DNA of 17,360 nt from Pseudomonas sp. UBA4194 (GCF_002379585.1 NZ_DFUE01000032.1:1-17360), one strand, 5' to 3'. Positions 1 through 7,551 are shown, counted from the stretch's first letter. Program-made: numbers and translations. The notes: generated by a model not told the origin, from the sequence alone.

Positions 1-360
1 TTCCGGCGACGGTATAAGGGCGGCAAGGTCGGGACCACAGGCTTGTCCGGCGAGCAAGTGGCGCGCATCGTCCAGCGTCGGGCCAAGCTCGCCGGGCTGG
101 ATGGAGATTGGGCCGCTCACAGCCTGCGCTCGGGGTTCGTGACCGAAGCCGGGCGCCAAGGGGTGCCACTGGGCGAGGTGATGGCCATGACCGAGCATCG
201 CAGCGTGGCCACCGTGATGGGCTACTTTCAGGCGGGGTCGTTGCTGGGCAGCAAGGCTACGCAGTTGCTGCCTTCTTCCCGTGTGAGCGATGTGCTGGAG
301 GATTCGGATGCGGACGAAGGCGAGTCAGAGCCGCCGTTGCCTGACATCAAACCTCGGTAG
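1..360 (+). CDS. Site-specific tyrosine recombinase/integrase, C-terminal part (cut by window edge)
   Basis: The reading frame is open from base 1 and ends at TAG 358-360, so the N-terminus and the first catalytic Arg lie outside the window. The visible part carries the C-terminal signature of lambda-type tyrosine recombinases: an HSLRSGF box (the H-x-x-R pair), then TEHRS, then VMGYFQ, whose Tyr would be the DNA-linking nucleophile. Such enzymes cut and rejoin DNA at att or dif-like sites. The protein ends in an acidic, Pro-containing tail (LEDSDADEGESEPPLP) after the catalytic domain. Its last 133 bases overlap, in antisense, the 3' end of the AraC-type gene. This suggests the edge of a genomic island or other integrated element lies here. 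The family is clear, but whether the enzyme is active cannot be judged from a fragment. Confidence 0.85.
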   Translation, partial: FRRRYKGGKVGTTGLSGEQVARIVQRRAKLAGLDGDWAAHSLRSGFVTEAGRQGVPLGEVMAMTEHRSVATVMGYFQAGSLLGSKATQLLPSSRVSDVLEDSDADEGESEPPLPDIKPR

Positions 361-1361
361 TGGCCAGGACTTGCCCCGGTCCATTTGCGAAAGGCCTTGT
401 AGAACGAGCTGCTGTCGGCAAAGCCCAGGCGTCCGGCGATGTCTTCCAGGCTCATTGAAGCCTCGGCCAGCCACACGATCGCTTGCTCGCGGCGCACGCT
501 GTCCTTCAAGGACTGGAAGTTGCAGCCCTCCTCCGCCAGCCGTCGACGCAGTGTCGAGGTGGACGTTGCGAAGTGCGCTGCCAGCCCTTCGATCTGGGGC
601 CATTGCGCACCTGGCACTTCGCGCAGCAGCTGCCGGACACGGCCCCCAAGGCTTTGAGGATCGCGATAGCGGATCAGAATGTTGGTCGGTGCCTGGGCGA
701 GAAACTGCTTGAGCTCGGCGGCGCTGCGTCGTATCGGTATATCCAGATGCTCAGCGGCCAGCACCAGCCGCGAATGGCGTTGGCCAAAGCGCAGATTGCG
801 CGAGAACATGACCTGGTAATCGTCGATGTACTCGGGCGCGGGACCGCGCAGTTCGATGGCCAGGATCGGCACGCGTCGCCCTGCGAGCCAGCAGATCAAG
901 CCGTGCACGATCATCCAGTAGGTGAAGCACGCAAATGCACGCCTGGGTTCCGGCGATTCATCTTGCATCACGATTTCAGCCAGCGTCTGCTGGCGGATCA
1001 ACTGCGCGTGAAAATCCCCAAGCATCAGCGCGAGAAAGCGCAGCGCTATCTCCACGGCAGCGCCAACCGTGGGCTGTGTTCTGCTGATTTCGCACAGCAG
1101 TGCAAAGCTGCCGCTACGCAGTGGCCGGGCGCTCATGCCGAAGAATTCGTCGTCCAGCGCCTTGGAGAGCTCGCGCCACAACCGTCCATAAGTGCGCGCG
1201 GGCATACGTGCGTGTTCATCGCCAAGCGTGGCGAGCTCCAACCCCAGGCCGCTGAATGCTTCCCTGCCCGCCGCACCGCACTGCTCGAGCGCTTCACGGA
1301 CCAGGTGCATGGAGATCGTGTCCTTGCCTGCCGCCGAAATGCCCGGCGTTCCTTTTGCCAT
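228..1361 (-). CDS. AraC-family transcriptional regulator with arabinose-binding-like N-domain
   Basis: A 377-aa protein of the OruR/ArgR-like branch of AraC regulators. Residues about 20-215 form the N-terminal effector/dimerisation region. Residues about 235-335 hold the two helix-turn-helix units, seen in FATSTSTLRRRLAEEG and in SLEDIAGRLGFADSSSFYKAFRKWTGASPGHYR. The ATG at 1361 is supported by a GAGG Shine-Dalgarno about 7 nt upstream. AraC proteins normally stop soon after the GxSPxxYR signature. Here about 40 further residues rich in Ser, Gly and Glu follow, and they are encoded antisense to the integrase 3' end. This tail looks acquired rather than native, perhaps by insertion of a mobile element into the 3' end of the gene. 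It lies 85 bp downstream of the E2 gene on the same strand, so it might regulate that operon. The effector is unknown. Confidence 0.88.
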   Translation of the reverse strand: MAKGTPGISAAGKDTISMHLVREALEQCGAAGREAFSGLGLELATLGDEHARMPARTYGRLWRELSKALDDEFFGMSARPLRSGSFALLCEISRTQPTVGAAVEIALRFLALMLGDFHAQLIRQQTLAEIVMQDESPEPRRAFACFTYWMIVHGLICWLAGRRVPILAIELRGPAPEYIDDYQVMFSRNLRFGQRHSRLVLAAEHLDIPIRRSAAELKQFLAQAPTNILIRYRDPQSLGGRVRQLLREVPGAQWPQIEGLAAHFATSTSTLRRRLAEEGCNFQSLKDSVRREQAIVWLAEASMSLEDIAGRLGFADSSSFYKAFRKWTGASPGHYRGLMSGNGGSDSPSSASESSSTSLTREEGSNCVALLPSNDPA

Positions 1362-1406
1362 TGCTTACCCTCGTTCACTGCAGCTTGGTCGAGCGCGCGC
1401 AATACT

Positions 1407-1440
1407 AACGCGTATAGCGCGTTGTCCGCCAAGTGGGCGG
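1407..1440. repeat. Two adjacent hairpins between the E2 and araC-type genes
   Basis: Two perfect short inverted repeats fill the 85-bp gap. AACGCG (1407-1412) pairs with CGCGTT (1418-1423) around TATAG. CCGCC (1426-1430) pairs with GGCGG (1436-1440) around AAGTG. The second begins 7 nt past the E2 stop codon in the direction of transcription. No T-run follows, so intrinsic termination is doubtful. They could weaken read-through into the regulator gene, stabilise the E2 mRNA end, or act as an operator. Confidence 0.4.
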
Positions 1441-1446
1441 CTGCAT

Positions 1447-2655
1447 TCAATGCGCTTGCAGAGGCCATCCCTCCAACACCTCGATGAATCTGCGCAGCCA
1501 CGCATTGGCAACGCTGCCGTCCAGCACGCGGTGATCGATGGTCAAGGTTACATAGGCCTTGGGGCGGGCAAGGAACACATCGACGCCGTCGAGTTGTTTG
1601 ACCACTACCCTGCGCTCCACTGCGCCGACGCCCAGAATGGCTGACTGCGGCTGATTGATGATGATCGGTGTGGCGAAGAGTGAGCCGGAGGTACCGTGGT
1701 TGGAGATCGTGAAGGTGCCGCCCCGTACTTGCTCGGGTGCAAGGGTGCCATTGCGTGCTGCCATCGTGAGGCGCTGTAACTGCGCCGCGATGCCGAACAG
1801 CGACAGGTCCTGCACCTGATGCAGTACGGGCACGATCAAACCAGTGTCATCCAGTGCCGTGGCGATACCGATATTGATGTCGTCGAACAACTCGAGAAAA
1901 TCGTCGTGCCAGCGGCTGTTGACGCTTGGCGCTGCGGCCATCGATTCGCGACAGGCACTCACCAGATAGGCGGTGAGTGTGAGGTTGACGCCGCGATCGG
2001 CAAAGCGCTGCTTGTGCAGCTTCTGGTGGGCGATCACAGCGGTGAAGTCCGCTTCGAATACGGAGGTCACATGGGGTGCCGTAGCGACGGAAGCCTGCAT
2101 GTGCTCGGCGATCTTGCGCCGCAAGGTGCTGTGGGGGATGTGTTTGCCGGGGCGATGCGTGTGGGTGCGCAGGGAGGGGGCTGGCTCGGTGACGTCTGCC
2201 TGGGCACTGTTGCAGGTAGCGCCTGCGCCCACGGAGGCAGAACCCGCCTGCCTGAGGTGCGTCATGACATCTTCGCGCGTCAGGCGCCCGCCTTTGCCTG
2301 TGCCCTCGATGGCGTCCGGGTCAAGTTGATGCTCGGCCAGAAGGCGACGCACCGCCGGTGACAGGCGGTGCTCCGGGTGAGGGTCCGGCACTGCAGTGGC
2401 GTGTTGCCGAACAGCGCCCAACACTGCACCAGGGATCGCTTCGGCGGACTCCTGAAGGAAAATATCCAGCACGCCATCGGCGGGCGCGCAGACCTCGACC
2501 ACAACCTTGTCGGTCTCCAGTTCCACCACCGGCTCTTGCCGAGTCACCTTGTCGCCCTGGACCTTCAGCCAGGTCCGTACAAGCGCTTTGGTACCTTCCT
2601 GTTCCAGTGGCGCAATGATGTTTAGCGCGTCGGGTGCGAGAGTCATGTCATTCAT
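1447..2655 (-). CDS. 2-oxoacid dehydrogenase complex E2 (lipoamide acyltransferase)
   Basis: A 402-aa core acyltransferase that moves the acyl group from E1-bound thiamine diphosphate to lipoyl-Lys and then to CoA. Domains in order: one lipoyl domain (about 10-85) with the ETDKVVVEV motif and lipoylated Lys50; a Pro/His linker; an E3-binding domain (about 95-135, SPAVRRLLAEH...GKGGRLTREDV); a second flexible linker; and the catalytic domain ending in DHRVLDG with His375 and Asp379. The frame extends 11 codons further upstream. I chose ATG 2655 because those codons lie inside the E1 gene and this ATG starts one base after the E1 stop, which suggests translational coupling. Single-lipoyl-domain E2s of this size belong to branched-chain, 2-oxoglutarate or acetoin complexes. 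The sequence alone does not fix the substrate. Confidence 0.93.
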   Translation of the reverse strand: MNDMTLAPDALNIIAPLEQEGTKALVRTWLKVQGDKVTRQEPVVELETDKVVVEVCAPADGVLDIFLQESAEAIPGAVLGAVRQHATAVPDPHPEHRLSPAVRRLLAEHQLDPDAIEGTGKGGRLTREDVMTHLRQAGSASVGAGATCNSAQADVTEPAPSLRTHTHRPGKHIPHSTLRRKIAEHMQASVATAPHVTSVFEADFTAVIAHQKLHKQRFADRGVNLTLTAYLVSACRESMAAAPSVNSRWHDDFLELFDDINIGIATALDDTGLIVPVLHQVQDLSLFGIAAQLQRLTMAARNGTLAPEQVRGGTFTISNHGTSGSLFATPIIINQPQSAILGVGAVERRVVVKQLDGVDVFLARPKAYVTLTIDHRVLDGSVANAWLRRFIEVLEGWPLQAH

Positions 2656-2656
2656 G

Positions 2657-4744
2657 TCAAAACCCCAGCAGTTGGTCGATCTTGTCACGGATGCGCTCGA
2701 CGGAGGGCAGTACGTGGGCCAGCAGCGCAGGATGATGCGGGCTTGGGATATCCGGCATGGTCAGGCGTGAAACCGGGGCATCCAGATCGAGGAAAACTTC
2801 ATCGGCCACGACAGCAGCTATCTCGGCACCAAAACCGGCAGTGCCCAGATCCTCGTGGACGATCAGGCAACGATGAGTTCGTCGCACCGATTCCAGCACT
2901 GCTTGCCTGTCCCACGGCATCAGGGTGCGCAGGTCGAGCACGTGGACCGAGCGGCCTTGCGCCGCCTGTTCGCAGCGTTCGACCATCGCCCCCCACGTCA
3001 CGATCGTCAGTTGATCACCCGCCACCACGGTACGTGCCTGGCCGAAAGGCAGCACAAAGTCGTCTCCGGGGTACGCCCGGCGTGCCGAAGCCGCGTCGAG
3101 CATCGCCCGATGCTCGAAAAAGATCACCGGATCATTACCTCTCAGCGCCGTGCGCAGCAGTCCGACGGCGTCTTGCGCATTGGACGGTACCGCCACTTGC
3201 CAGCCTGGTGAATGCACGAACTGCACCTCGTTGGTCTGGCTGTGCCAGGGGTCGCCGCACTTGAAGAAGCCCCCGGCGATGCGCACCACCATGGGCGCAG
3301 CAAAGCGGTTATTGGTTCGCCAGCGCAGGGTCCCGCAGTCGGCCAACTGCTCGGCGGCAGGGTCGGCATACTTGCGGAACTGGATTTCCGGCACCGGCAT
3401 CAGTCCTGCGAGGGCCATACCCACGGCGCGGCCGATGATGCCTTCCTCGGACAGGCTGGTGTCGGCCACACGGCGCTGGCCATGTTTGTCCTGCAGGCCG
3501 AGCGTTACCGCATGCACACCGCCCTTGGGGCCGATGTCTTCGCCGAAAAGCACCACTTTGCGGTTGATACTCAGCTCCACATCGAGGGTTCTGCGAATGG
3601 CGGCAACCATATTGATGCGCTGGCCGTCCTGTTCCGGCTCCGCACCTGCATCAACGGTTTGATAGCCGTGAGGCCACTGTCCGCCGCGTTGCTGAAGCTC
3701 ACCCTCGTAGAAAACATGCCGGGGCACCCGTTCGGGCGCGCTCAGCGGCCGGGCCTGCGCCTGGAGCGCAGCTTGTTCGACGTCGGCGCGGGCCTGGGCG
3801 GTCAGCCTCTGCCACTCGGCTGCGTTCATATGCGTCGGCACGAGATACGTGTGCAAAGCTTCGAGCGGGTCCCGGGCCCATTCCTGGTCGATGATTTCGG
3901 CGCTCTTGTAGGTCTGGGTGTCCTGGAAACTGTGGCCTTCCAGGCGCGGAACCTTGAGCCGCAACAGGCAGGGCCCCTGATGACTGCGCACATGATCGAC
4001 GGCCTGGCTGACGAGTTCGGCGGCCTGTGCGGGGTCGCTGCCATTGCCGTCGAGAATATGCAGGTTCTGAAAGCTGGCCAGATTGGCGGCGATGTTCCCG
4101 CCCGGCGTCTGATAGCTCGACGGGACCGAGATGCCATAGCCGTTGTCTTCGATGTAGAACAGCATGGGCAGCTTCTGGGTGGTGGCCAGCGTCAGGGCCG
4201 ACCAGAAGCCGTTCGTGGCCACCGAACCATCGCCGCCCAGCACTACGCTGATGGCGCTGGCATAGGCCTGGTCATTCAACTCATGACGATAGTAGTCGAT
4301 CGCCTGGGCCCAGCCTGCCGTGGGCGTGTACTGGCTGCCGACACCCCCGCACATGGGCAATGCGGCTGGGCCCCCTGGGTTGGGGTAGTTGAATACCACG
4401 CCGATGTCGCGGCCATCGGAATACCCGCCCGCCCGGGCCATGGAGGACCCCAGCGCATCGACCATATCGACTCCCAGCGCCAGCAGCATGGGCCGCGAAC
4501 GGTAGTAGCCGCACACTGCGTCATGCTGATCGGTGAGCAGCGAGCCGAGCAGAATCTGCGCCAGATCATGGCCGCGAGCCGAGAACTGGTAGAGCACTTT
4601 TTTCTCCGGGACCAGCACGGTCTCTTCCAGCTCGTCCAGGGCCCGGGACACCTGAAGCAGATAAGCGACCCTGGCCCAATCGAAGCGCGCCGATGGCGCA
4701 GGGCTATGCTTCAGAGCCATTGTTTTCAGCGATGATGCCGGCAT
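2657..4744 (-). CDS. Thiamine-diphosphate 2-oxoacid dehydrogenase E1, fused alpha and beta subunits
   Basis: A 695-aa fusion that decarboxylates a 2-oxoacid and reductively acylates the E2 lipoyl group. The alpha half (about 20-330) carries the ThDP/Mg motif GDGSVATNG (from 171) through DNGYGIS (about 200-206). A linker (about 330-375) leads into the beta half, which has VVLFGEDIG and LSEEGIIG; the Glu pair at 433-434 contains the expected cofactor-activating Glu. It ends with the beta C-terminal domain (LRTLMPWD...HEDLG). In BkdA1/A2 and PdhA/B these halves are separate proteins. The frame allows a start at 4789, but ATG 4744 is preferred because GAGGA lies about 10 nt upstream. The gene is divergent from the Lrp-type regulator, as bkdA is from bkdR in Pseudomonas. 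No E3 gene lies in the window. The substrate is probably a branched-chain or related 2-oxoacid, which is inferred from context only. Confidence 0.92.
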   Translation of the reverse strand: MPASSLKTMALKHSPAPSARFDWARVAYLLQVSRALDELEETVLVPEKKVLYQFSARGHDLAQILLGSLLTDQHDAVCGYYRSRPMLLALGVDMVDALGSSMARAGGYSDGRDIGVVFNYPNPGGPAALPMCGGVGSQYTPTAGWAQAIDYYRHELNDQAYASAISVVLGGDGSVATNGFWSALTLATTQKLPMLFYIEDNGYGISVPSSYQTPGGNIAANLASFQNLHILDGNGSDPAQAAELVSQAVDHVRSHQGPCLLRLKVPRLEGHSFQDTQTYKSAEIIDQEWARDPLEALHTYLVPTHMNAAEWQRLTAQARADVEQAALQAQARPLSAPERVPRHVFYEGELQQRGGQWPHGYQTVDAGAEPEQDGQRINMVAAIRRTLDVELSINRKVVLFGEDIGPKGGVHAVTLGLQDKHGQRRVADTSLSEEGIIGRAVGMALAGLMPVPEIQFRKYADPAAEQLADCGTLRWRTNNRFAAPMVVRIAGGFFKCGDPWHSQTNEVQFVHSPGWQVAVPSNAQDAVGLLRTALRGNDPVIFFEHRAMLDAASARRAYPGDDFVLPFGQARTVVAGDQLTIVTWGAMVERCEQAAQGRSVHVLDLRTLMPWDRQAVLESVRRTHRCLIVHEDLGTAGFGAEIAAVVADEVFLDLDAPVSRLTMPDIPSPHHPALLAHVLPSVERIRDKIDQLLGF

Positions 4745-4889
4745 ATTGTTATTGTCCTCGCAGGCTGATTCGGGAAAGGCGCGAGCCACCCCCTTTCCCT
4801 GAAAGCTTAAGATCGGCCCCTGAAAAAGTGTTTTCTGAATTCAGCCGATTTCATGCTTCTACAACAATAAAAACCGCTGGAGCACCGTA
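4745..4889. promoter_or_regulatory. Divergent control region between E1 and the Lrp-type regulator
   Basis: These 145 bp must hold the start signals for both genes. Three dyads are visible: GGGAAAGG (4772-4779) with CCTTTCCC (4792-4799), a 12-nt-loop inverted repeat just upstream of E1; GAAAA (4822-4826) with TTTTC (4831-4835); and the perfect palindrome CTGAATTCAG (4835-4844). The AT-rich dyads at 4822-4844 are plausible Lrp/AsnC contact sites. No single -10/-35 pair is convincing in either direction, which would fit an activator-dependent promoter. The Shine-Dalgarno for the regulator is GGAG, about 8 nt before ATG 4890. Confidence 0.5.
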
Positions 4890-5378
4890 ATGGAGAAAGA
4901 CTTTCTGCTGGACCCCTACAGTCTGCGGATCCTCACCGAGCTACAGAAAGATGGGCGGATGTCCGTTCAGGAACTGGGTGAGCACATCGGCCTGTCGACC
5001 TCGCCCACCTGGAAGCGGGTGAAGGATCTCGAGCGTGCGGGCGTGATCGCTTACTACACGGCCGTGCTGGACCGGCACAAGATCGGCCTGGCTAACTACG
5101 TCATGGCGGAAGTCAATCTGGCGCGGCATGTCGACAATGTGGTGGAGGAATTCGAGAAAGCGGTGCTCGGGTGCCCGGAGATCATCGAGTGCCACAGCAC
5201 CACCGGCCAGGGTGACTACCTGCTTAAGGTGGTCACCCAGGACATCGCCACCTACGACGATTTCCTGCACAAGGTGGTGTTCAAATTGCCGGGAGTGAGG
5301 GAGATCCGCTCCAGCGTGGTGCTGCGCGAGATCAAGCGCGCCGCACCCTTGCCGCTCAGGCATCTGGGCGGCGCTTGA
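4890..5378 (+). CDS. Lrp/AsnC-family transcriptional regulator (BkdR-like position)
   Basis: A 162-aa protein of typical Lrp/AsnC length. Residues about 8-55 form the N-terminal helix-turn-helix (SVQELGEHIGLSTSPTWKRVKDLERAGVI). Residues about 65-150 form the RAM/effector domain, which in this family binds amino acids and drives octamer assembly (GxGDYLLKVV motif). It is transcribed divergently from the fused E1 gene, the same arrangement as bkdR and bkdA1 in P. putida. There, branched-chain amino acids act through BkdR to activate the operon. By analogy it probably activates the E1-E2 genes in response to an amino acid. That it is the true BkdR is not established, because the E1 organisation differs. 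The 3' end converges on the thiolase gene with an 11-bp gap. Confidence 0.93.
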   Translation: MEKDFLLDPYSLRILTELQKDGRMSVQELGEHIGLSTSPTWKRVKDLERAGVIAYYTAVLDRHKIGLANYVMAEVNLARHVDNVVEEFEKAVLGCPEIIECHSTTGQGDYLLKVVTQDIATYDDFLHKVVFKLPGVREIRSSVVLREIKRAAPLPLRHLGGA

Positions 5379-5406
5379 ATGTCATGCCTTCAATACAGGC
5401 ATTCAA
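5375..5406. repeat. Inverted repeat spanning the convergent Lrp/thiolase ends
   Basis: TTGAATG (5375-5381) is complementary to CATTCAA (5400-5406). Inside it, ATGCC (5384-5388) can pair with GGCAT (5398-5402) as an alternative stem. The element covers both stop codons and the 11-bp gap, so it could serve as a bidirectional transcription end or an mRNA 3' stabiliser. There is no T-run on either strand, so a classical intrinsic terminator is unlikely. Confidence 0.35.
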
Positions 5407-6577
5407 CCGCGATGGCCGTGGCTTCGCCGCCGCCGATGCAGATGGCGGCGATACCGCGTTTGGCGTTGCGCTCGCGCAGGGCTGCCAGCAGGGTGACCAG
5501 AATACGTGCGCCGGATGCGCCGATCGGATGCCCTAACGCACAGGCCCCACCCTTCACATTGACCTTCTCGACAGGCAGCGCCAACTGCTGCATGGCCACC
5601 AGGGTGACGACCGCAAAGGCTTCGTTGATCTCGAACAGGTCCACGTCGTCCAGCCGCCAGCCGGTGCGTTGCACCAACTTCTCGATGGCCCCTATGGGCG
5701 CGAGCGGGAACAGCCCCGGCGCATCGGCGAACGCGGCGTGCCCATGGATGACTGCCAGAGGCTTGAGCCCACGCGTCGTTGCTTCGCTTTGGCGCATCAC
5801 CAGCAGGGCCGCCGCGCCATCGGAAATGGAGCTGGAATTGGCGGCGGTCACCGTGCCGCCCGCGCGGAACGCAGGCTTGAGCTGCGCAATCTTGTCCAGG
5901 CTGGCCTTCGGCGGCTGTTCGTCGTCACTGACCACTCGCTGTTGCCTGCCTTCGGTCACCTCCACCGGCACGATCTGCCCAGCGAAGCTGCCGTCGGCGA
6001 TGGCCTGTTGCGCACGGGTGAGTGAGGCAATGGCGAAGTCGTCCTGCATCTCGCGAGTGAAACCATGGGCCTGGGCACAGTCCTCGGCATAGGTGCCCAT
6101 CAGGCGCCCGGGTTCATAGGCGTCTTCCAGACCGTCAAGGAACATGTGATCCAGCACCCGGCCATGGCCCATGCGATAACCGCTGCGAGCCCGGTCGAGC
6201 AGATAGGGTGCATTGGACATGCTCTCCATGCCACCGGCGACCACCACCTGAGCGCTGCCTGCCAACAGCAGGTCGTGCGCCATGATCACGGCCTGCATGC
6301 CCGAGCCGCACATCTTGTTCAGGGTGGTGCAGGTGGTCGCCGTGCTCAATCCCGCGCCCAGTGCTGCCTGCCGCGCCGGTGCCTGGCCGAGACCTGCGGG
6401 CAGCACGCAACCGAACAGCACCTGATCGACGCTATGGGCATTGATGCCTGCACGTTCGATGGCGGCAGCAATGGCGGCTGCTCCGAGCTGCGGTGCCGTC
6501 AGACTTTTCAGATCGCCCTGAAAGCCGCCCATGGGCGTGCGCACTGCGCTGACGATGACAACAGGGTCCTGATTCAT
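5390..6577 (-). CDS. Acetyl-CoA acetyltransferase / 3-ketoacyl-CoA thiolase
   Basis: A 395-aa thiolase that cleaves a 3-ketoacyl-CoA with CoA to acetyl-CoA and a shortened acyl-CoA, or runs the reverse condensation. The nucleophilic Cys90 lies in NKMCGSGM. NEAFAVV, GHPIGASGAR (active-site His) and the C-terminal CIGGGEATA (second catalytic Cys) follow in the usual order. Length and motifs match the AtoB/PhaA-type biosynthetic/degradative group. The frame opens at a GTG overlapping the SDR stop, but ATG 6577 with GGGGAGG 6-7 nt upstream is the better start. It lies 14 bp downstream of the SDR gene in a clear two-gene operon. With an HSD10-type partner, 2-methylacetoacetyl-CoA (isoleucine route) is a plausible substrate. 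Acetoacetyl-CoA is the alternative. Confidence 0.94.
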   Translation of the reverse strand: MNQDPVVIVSAVRTPMGGFQGDLKSLTAPQLGAAAIAAAIERAGINAHSVDQVLFGCVLPAGLGQAPARQAALGAGLSTATTCTTLNKMCGSGMQAVIMAHDLLLAGSAQVVVAGGMESMSNAPYLLDRARSGYRMGHGRVLDHMFLDGLEDAYEPGRLMGTYAEDCAQAHGFTREMQDDFAIASLTRAQQAIADGSFAGQIVPVEVTEGRQQRVVSDDEQPPKASLDKIAQLKPAFRAGGTVTAANSSSISDGAAALLVMRQSEATTRGLKPLAVIHGHAAFADAPGLFPLAPIGAIEKLVQRTGWRLDDVDLFEINEAFAVVTLVAMQQLALPVEKVNVKGGACALGHPIGASGARILVTLLAALRERNAKRGIAAICIGGGEATAIAVECLY

Positions 6578-6591
6578 CGATGACCTCCCCT

Positions 6592-7353
6592 TCACCTGGC
6601 CGCCATGCGCAAGGCGCCGTCGAGACGGATCACCTCACCGTTGAGCATGCTGTTTTCAATGATCTGACGCACCAGTGCCGCGTATTCCTCGGGCTTGCCC
6701 AAGCGCGGTGGGAAGGGTACGTCGGCGCTCAGCGAAGCGCGAACCTCATCGGTCATGCCGGCCATCATCGGTGTCTCGAAGATACCCGGCGCGATGGTCA
6801 TGACCCGTATGCCGTAGCGTGCCAGCTCACGCGCCGCTGGCAAGGTCATGCTGGCTACGGCGCCCTTGGAGGCGGCGTAGGCGGCCTGCCCCACTTGCCC
6901 GTCGAAAGCCGCGACCGATGCCGTATTGATGATGACCCCCCGCTCGCCCTCCTCGTTCGCTGTGCTTCTGGCGATGGCTTCGGCAGCCAGCCGCAACAGG
7001 TTGAACGTGCCGATCAGGTTGATATTGATGATGCGACTGAAGCTTTCCAGAGAATGGGCGCCCTGCTTGCCCAGGATCTTTTCGCCGCTGACCACGCCAG
7101 CGCAATTGACCAGCCCGTGCAGTTCGCCAAAGGCCTGGATGGTATTGTCCACCGCCGCCTGTGCAGCGTCGGCCTGGGTGACGTCGGCGACCGTGTAGGC
7201 AGCGTCGAGCTCACGTGCCTGGGCTTGCACCGCTTCGGCGTTGAGGTCTACCAACATCACTCTGGCGCCGGCCTGAACCAGCATTCGCGCGGTCGCAGCA
7301 CCCAGCCCGGAGGCCGCGCCGCTGACCAAAAAGGCCATTTTGTCTATTCGCAT
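6592..7353 (-). CDS. HSD10-type short-chain 3-hydroxyacyl-CoA dehydrogenase
   Basis: A 253-aa SDR that oxidises a 3-hydroxyacyl-CoA with NAD+. The cofactor motif SGAASGLG (11-18) is followed by Asp36 at the end of the second beta strand, which favours NAD. NCAGV (83-87) and the catalytic set Ser146, Tyr159 and Lys163 follow. The segments IINTASVAAFDGQVGQAAY, RVMTIAPGIFETP and the C-terminal GEVIRLDGALRM closely match, from memory, human HSD17B10. That enzyme oxidises 2-methyl-3-hydroxybutyryl-CoA in isoleucine breakdown. The next gene is a thiolase that could take the product. The start ATG 7353 has only a weak ribosome site; Met6 is the sole nearby alternative and has none either. The usual acyl-CoA dehydrogenase and enoyl-CoA hydratase partners are absent. 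Confidence 0.93.
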   Translation of the reverse strand: MRIDKMAFLVSGAASGLGAATARMLVQAGARVMLVDLNAEAVQAQARELDAAYTVADVTQADAAQAAVDNTIQAFGELHGLVNCAGVVSGEKILGKQGAHSLESFSRIININLIGTFNLLRLAAEAIARSTANEEGERGVIINTASVAAFDGQVGQAAYAASKGAVASMTLPAARELARYGIRVMTIAPGIFETPMMAGMTDEVRASLSADVPFPPRLGKPEEYAALVRQIIENSMLNGEVIRLDGALRMAAR

Positions 7354-7551
7354 GGCGTCGAACCTGCTTTGTTGTTATTGGAGTCGTGCAGCGACTATGC
7401 CCCGTGAACTCGGCAGAGGGCAATGGCCCGAGTGATCGACGGCCGTGAGCGTTTTGGACAGTGGCAGGGGCCCACGTGCCGGTCTGTGAAGCACCCGTAG
7501 GCGCGGTGTAGAGGCACGAGCAGGTCGACACTCCCCCTGCCCATCTTCTCG
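7354..7551. other. Gap between LacI-type and SDR genes with small hairpins
   Basis: This 198-bp spacer holds no convincing gene. AGTCG (7382-7386) pairs with CGACT (7392-7396), about 28 bp before the SDR start. ACTCGG (7408-7413) pairs with CCGAGT (7428-7433) and encloses GGGC-AATG-GCCC (7418-7429). These could terminate the lacI-type transcript or structure the SDR leader. I see no good promoter, although one is expected for the SDR-thiolase pair. Confidence 0.35.

Noticed and set aside
483..1487. 334-codon plus-strand frame opposite the AraC-type gene
   Set aside because: It is antisense to a gene with clear HTH motifs, has no conserved domain, and runs across the E2 end and the hairpin gap.
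3212..4735. 507-codon open frame on the plus strand opposite E1
   Set aside because: It lies wholly antisense to the well-supported E1 fusion, and its translation has no family motifs. Long antisense frames are expected in GC-rich genes with strong third-position bias.
4745..4789. Upstream extension of E1 to the ATG at 4789
   Set aside because: The extra 15 residues lack any family similarity, and the internal ATG 4744 has a good GAGGA ribosome site.
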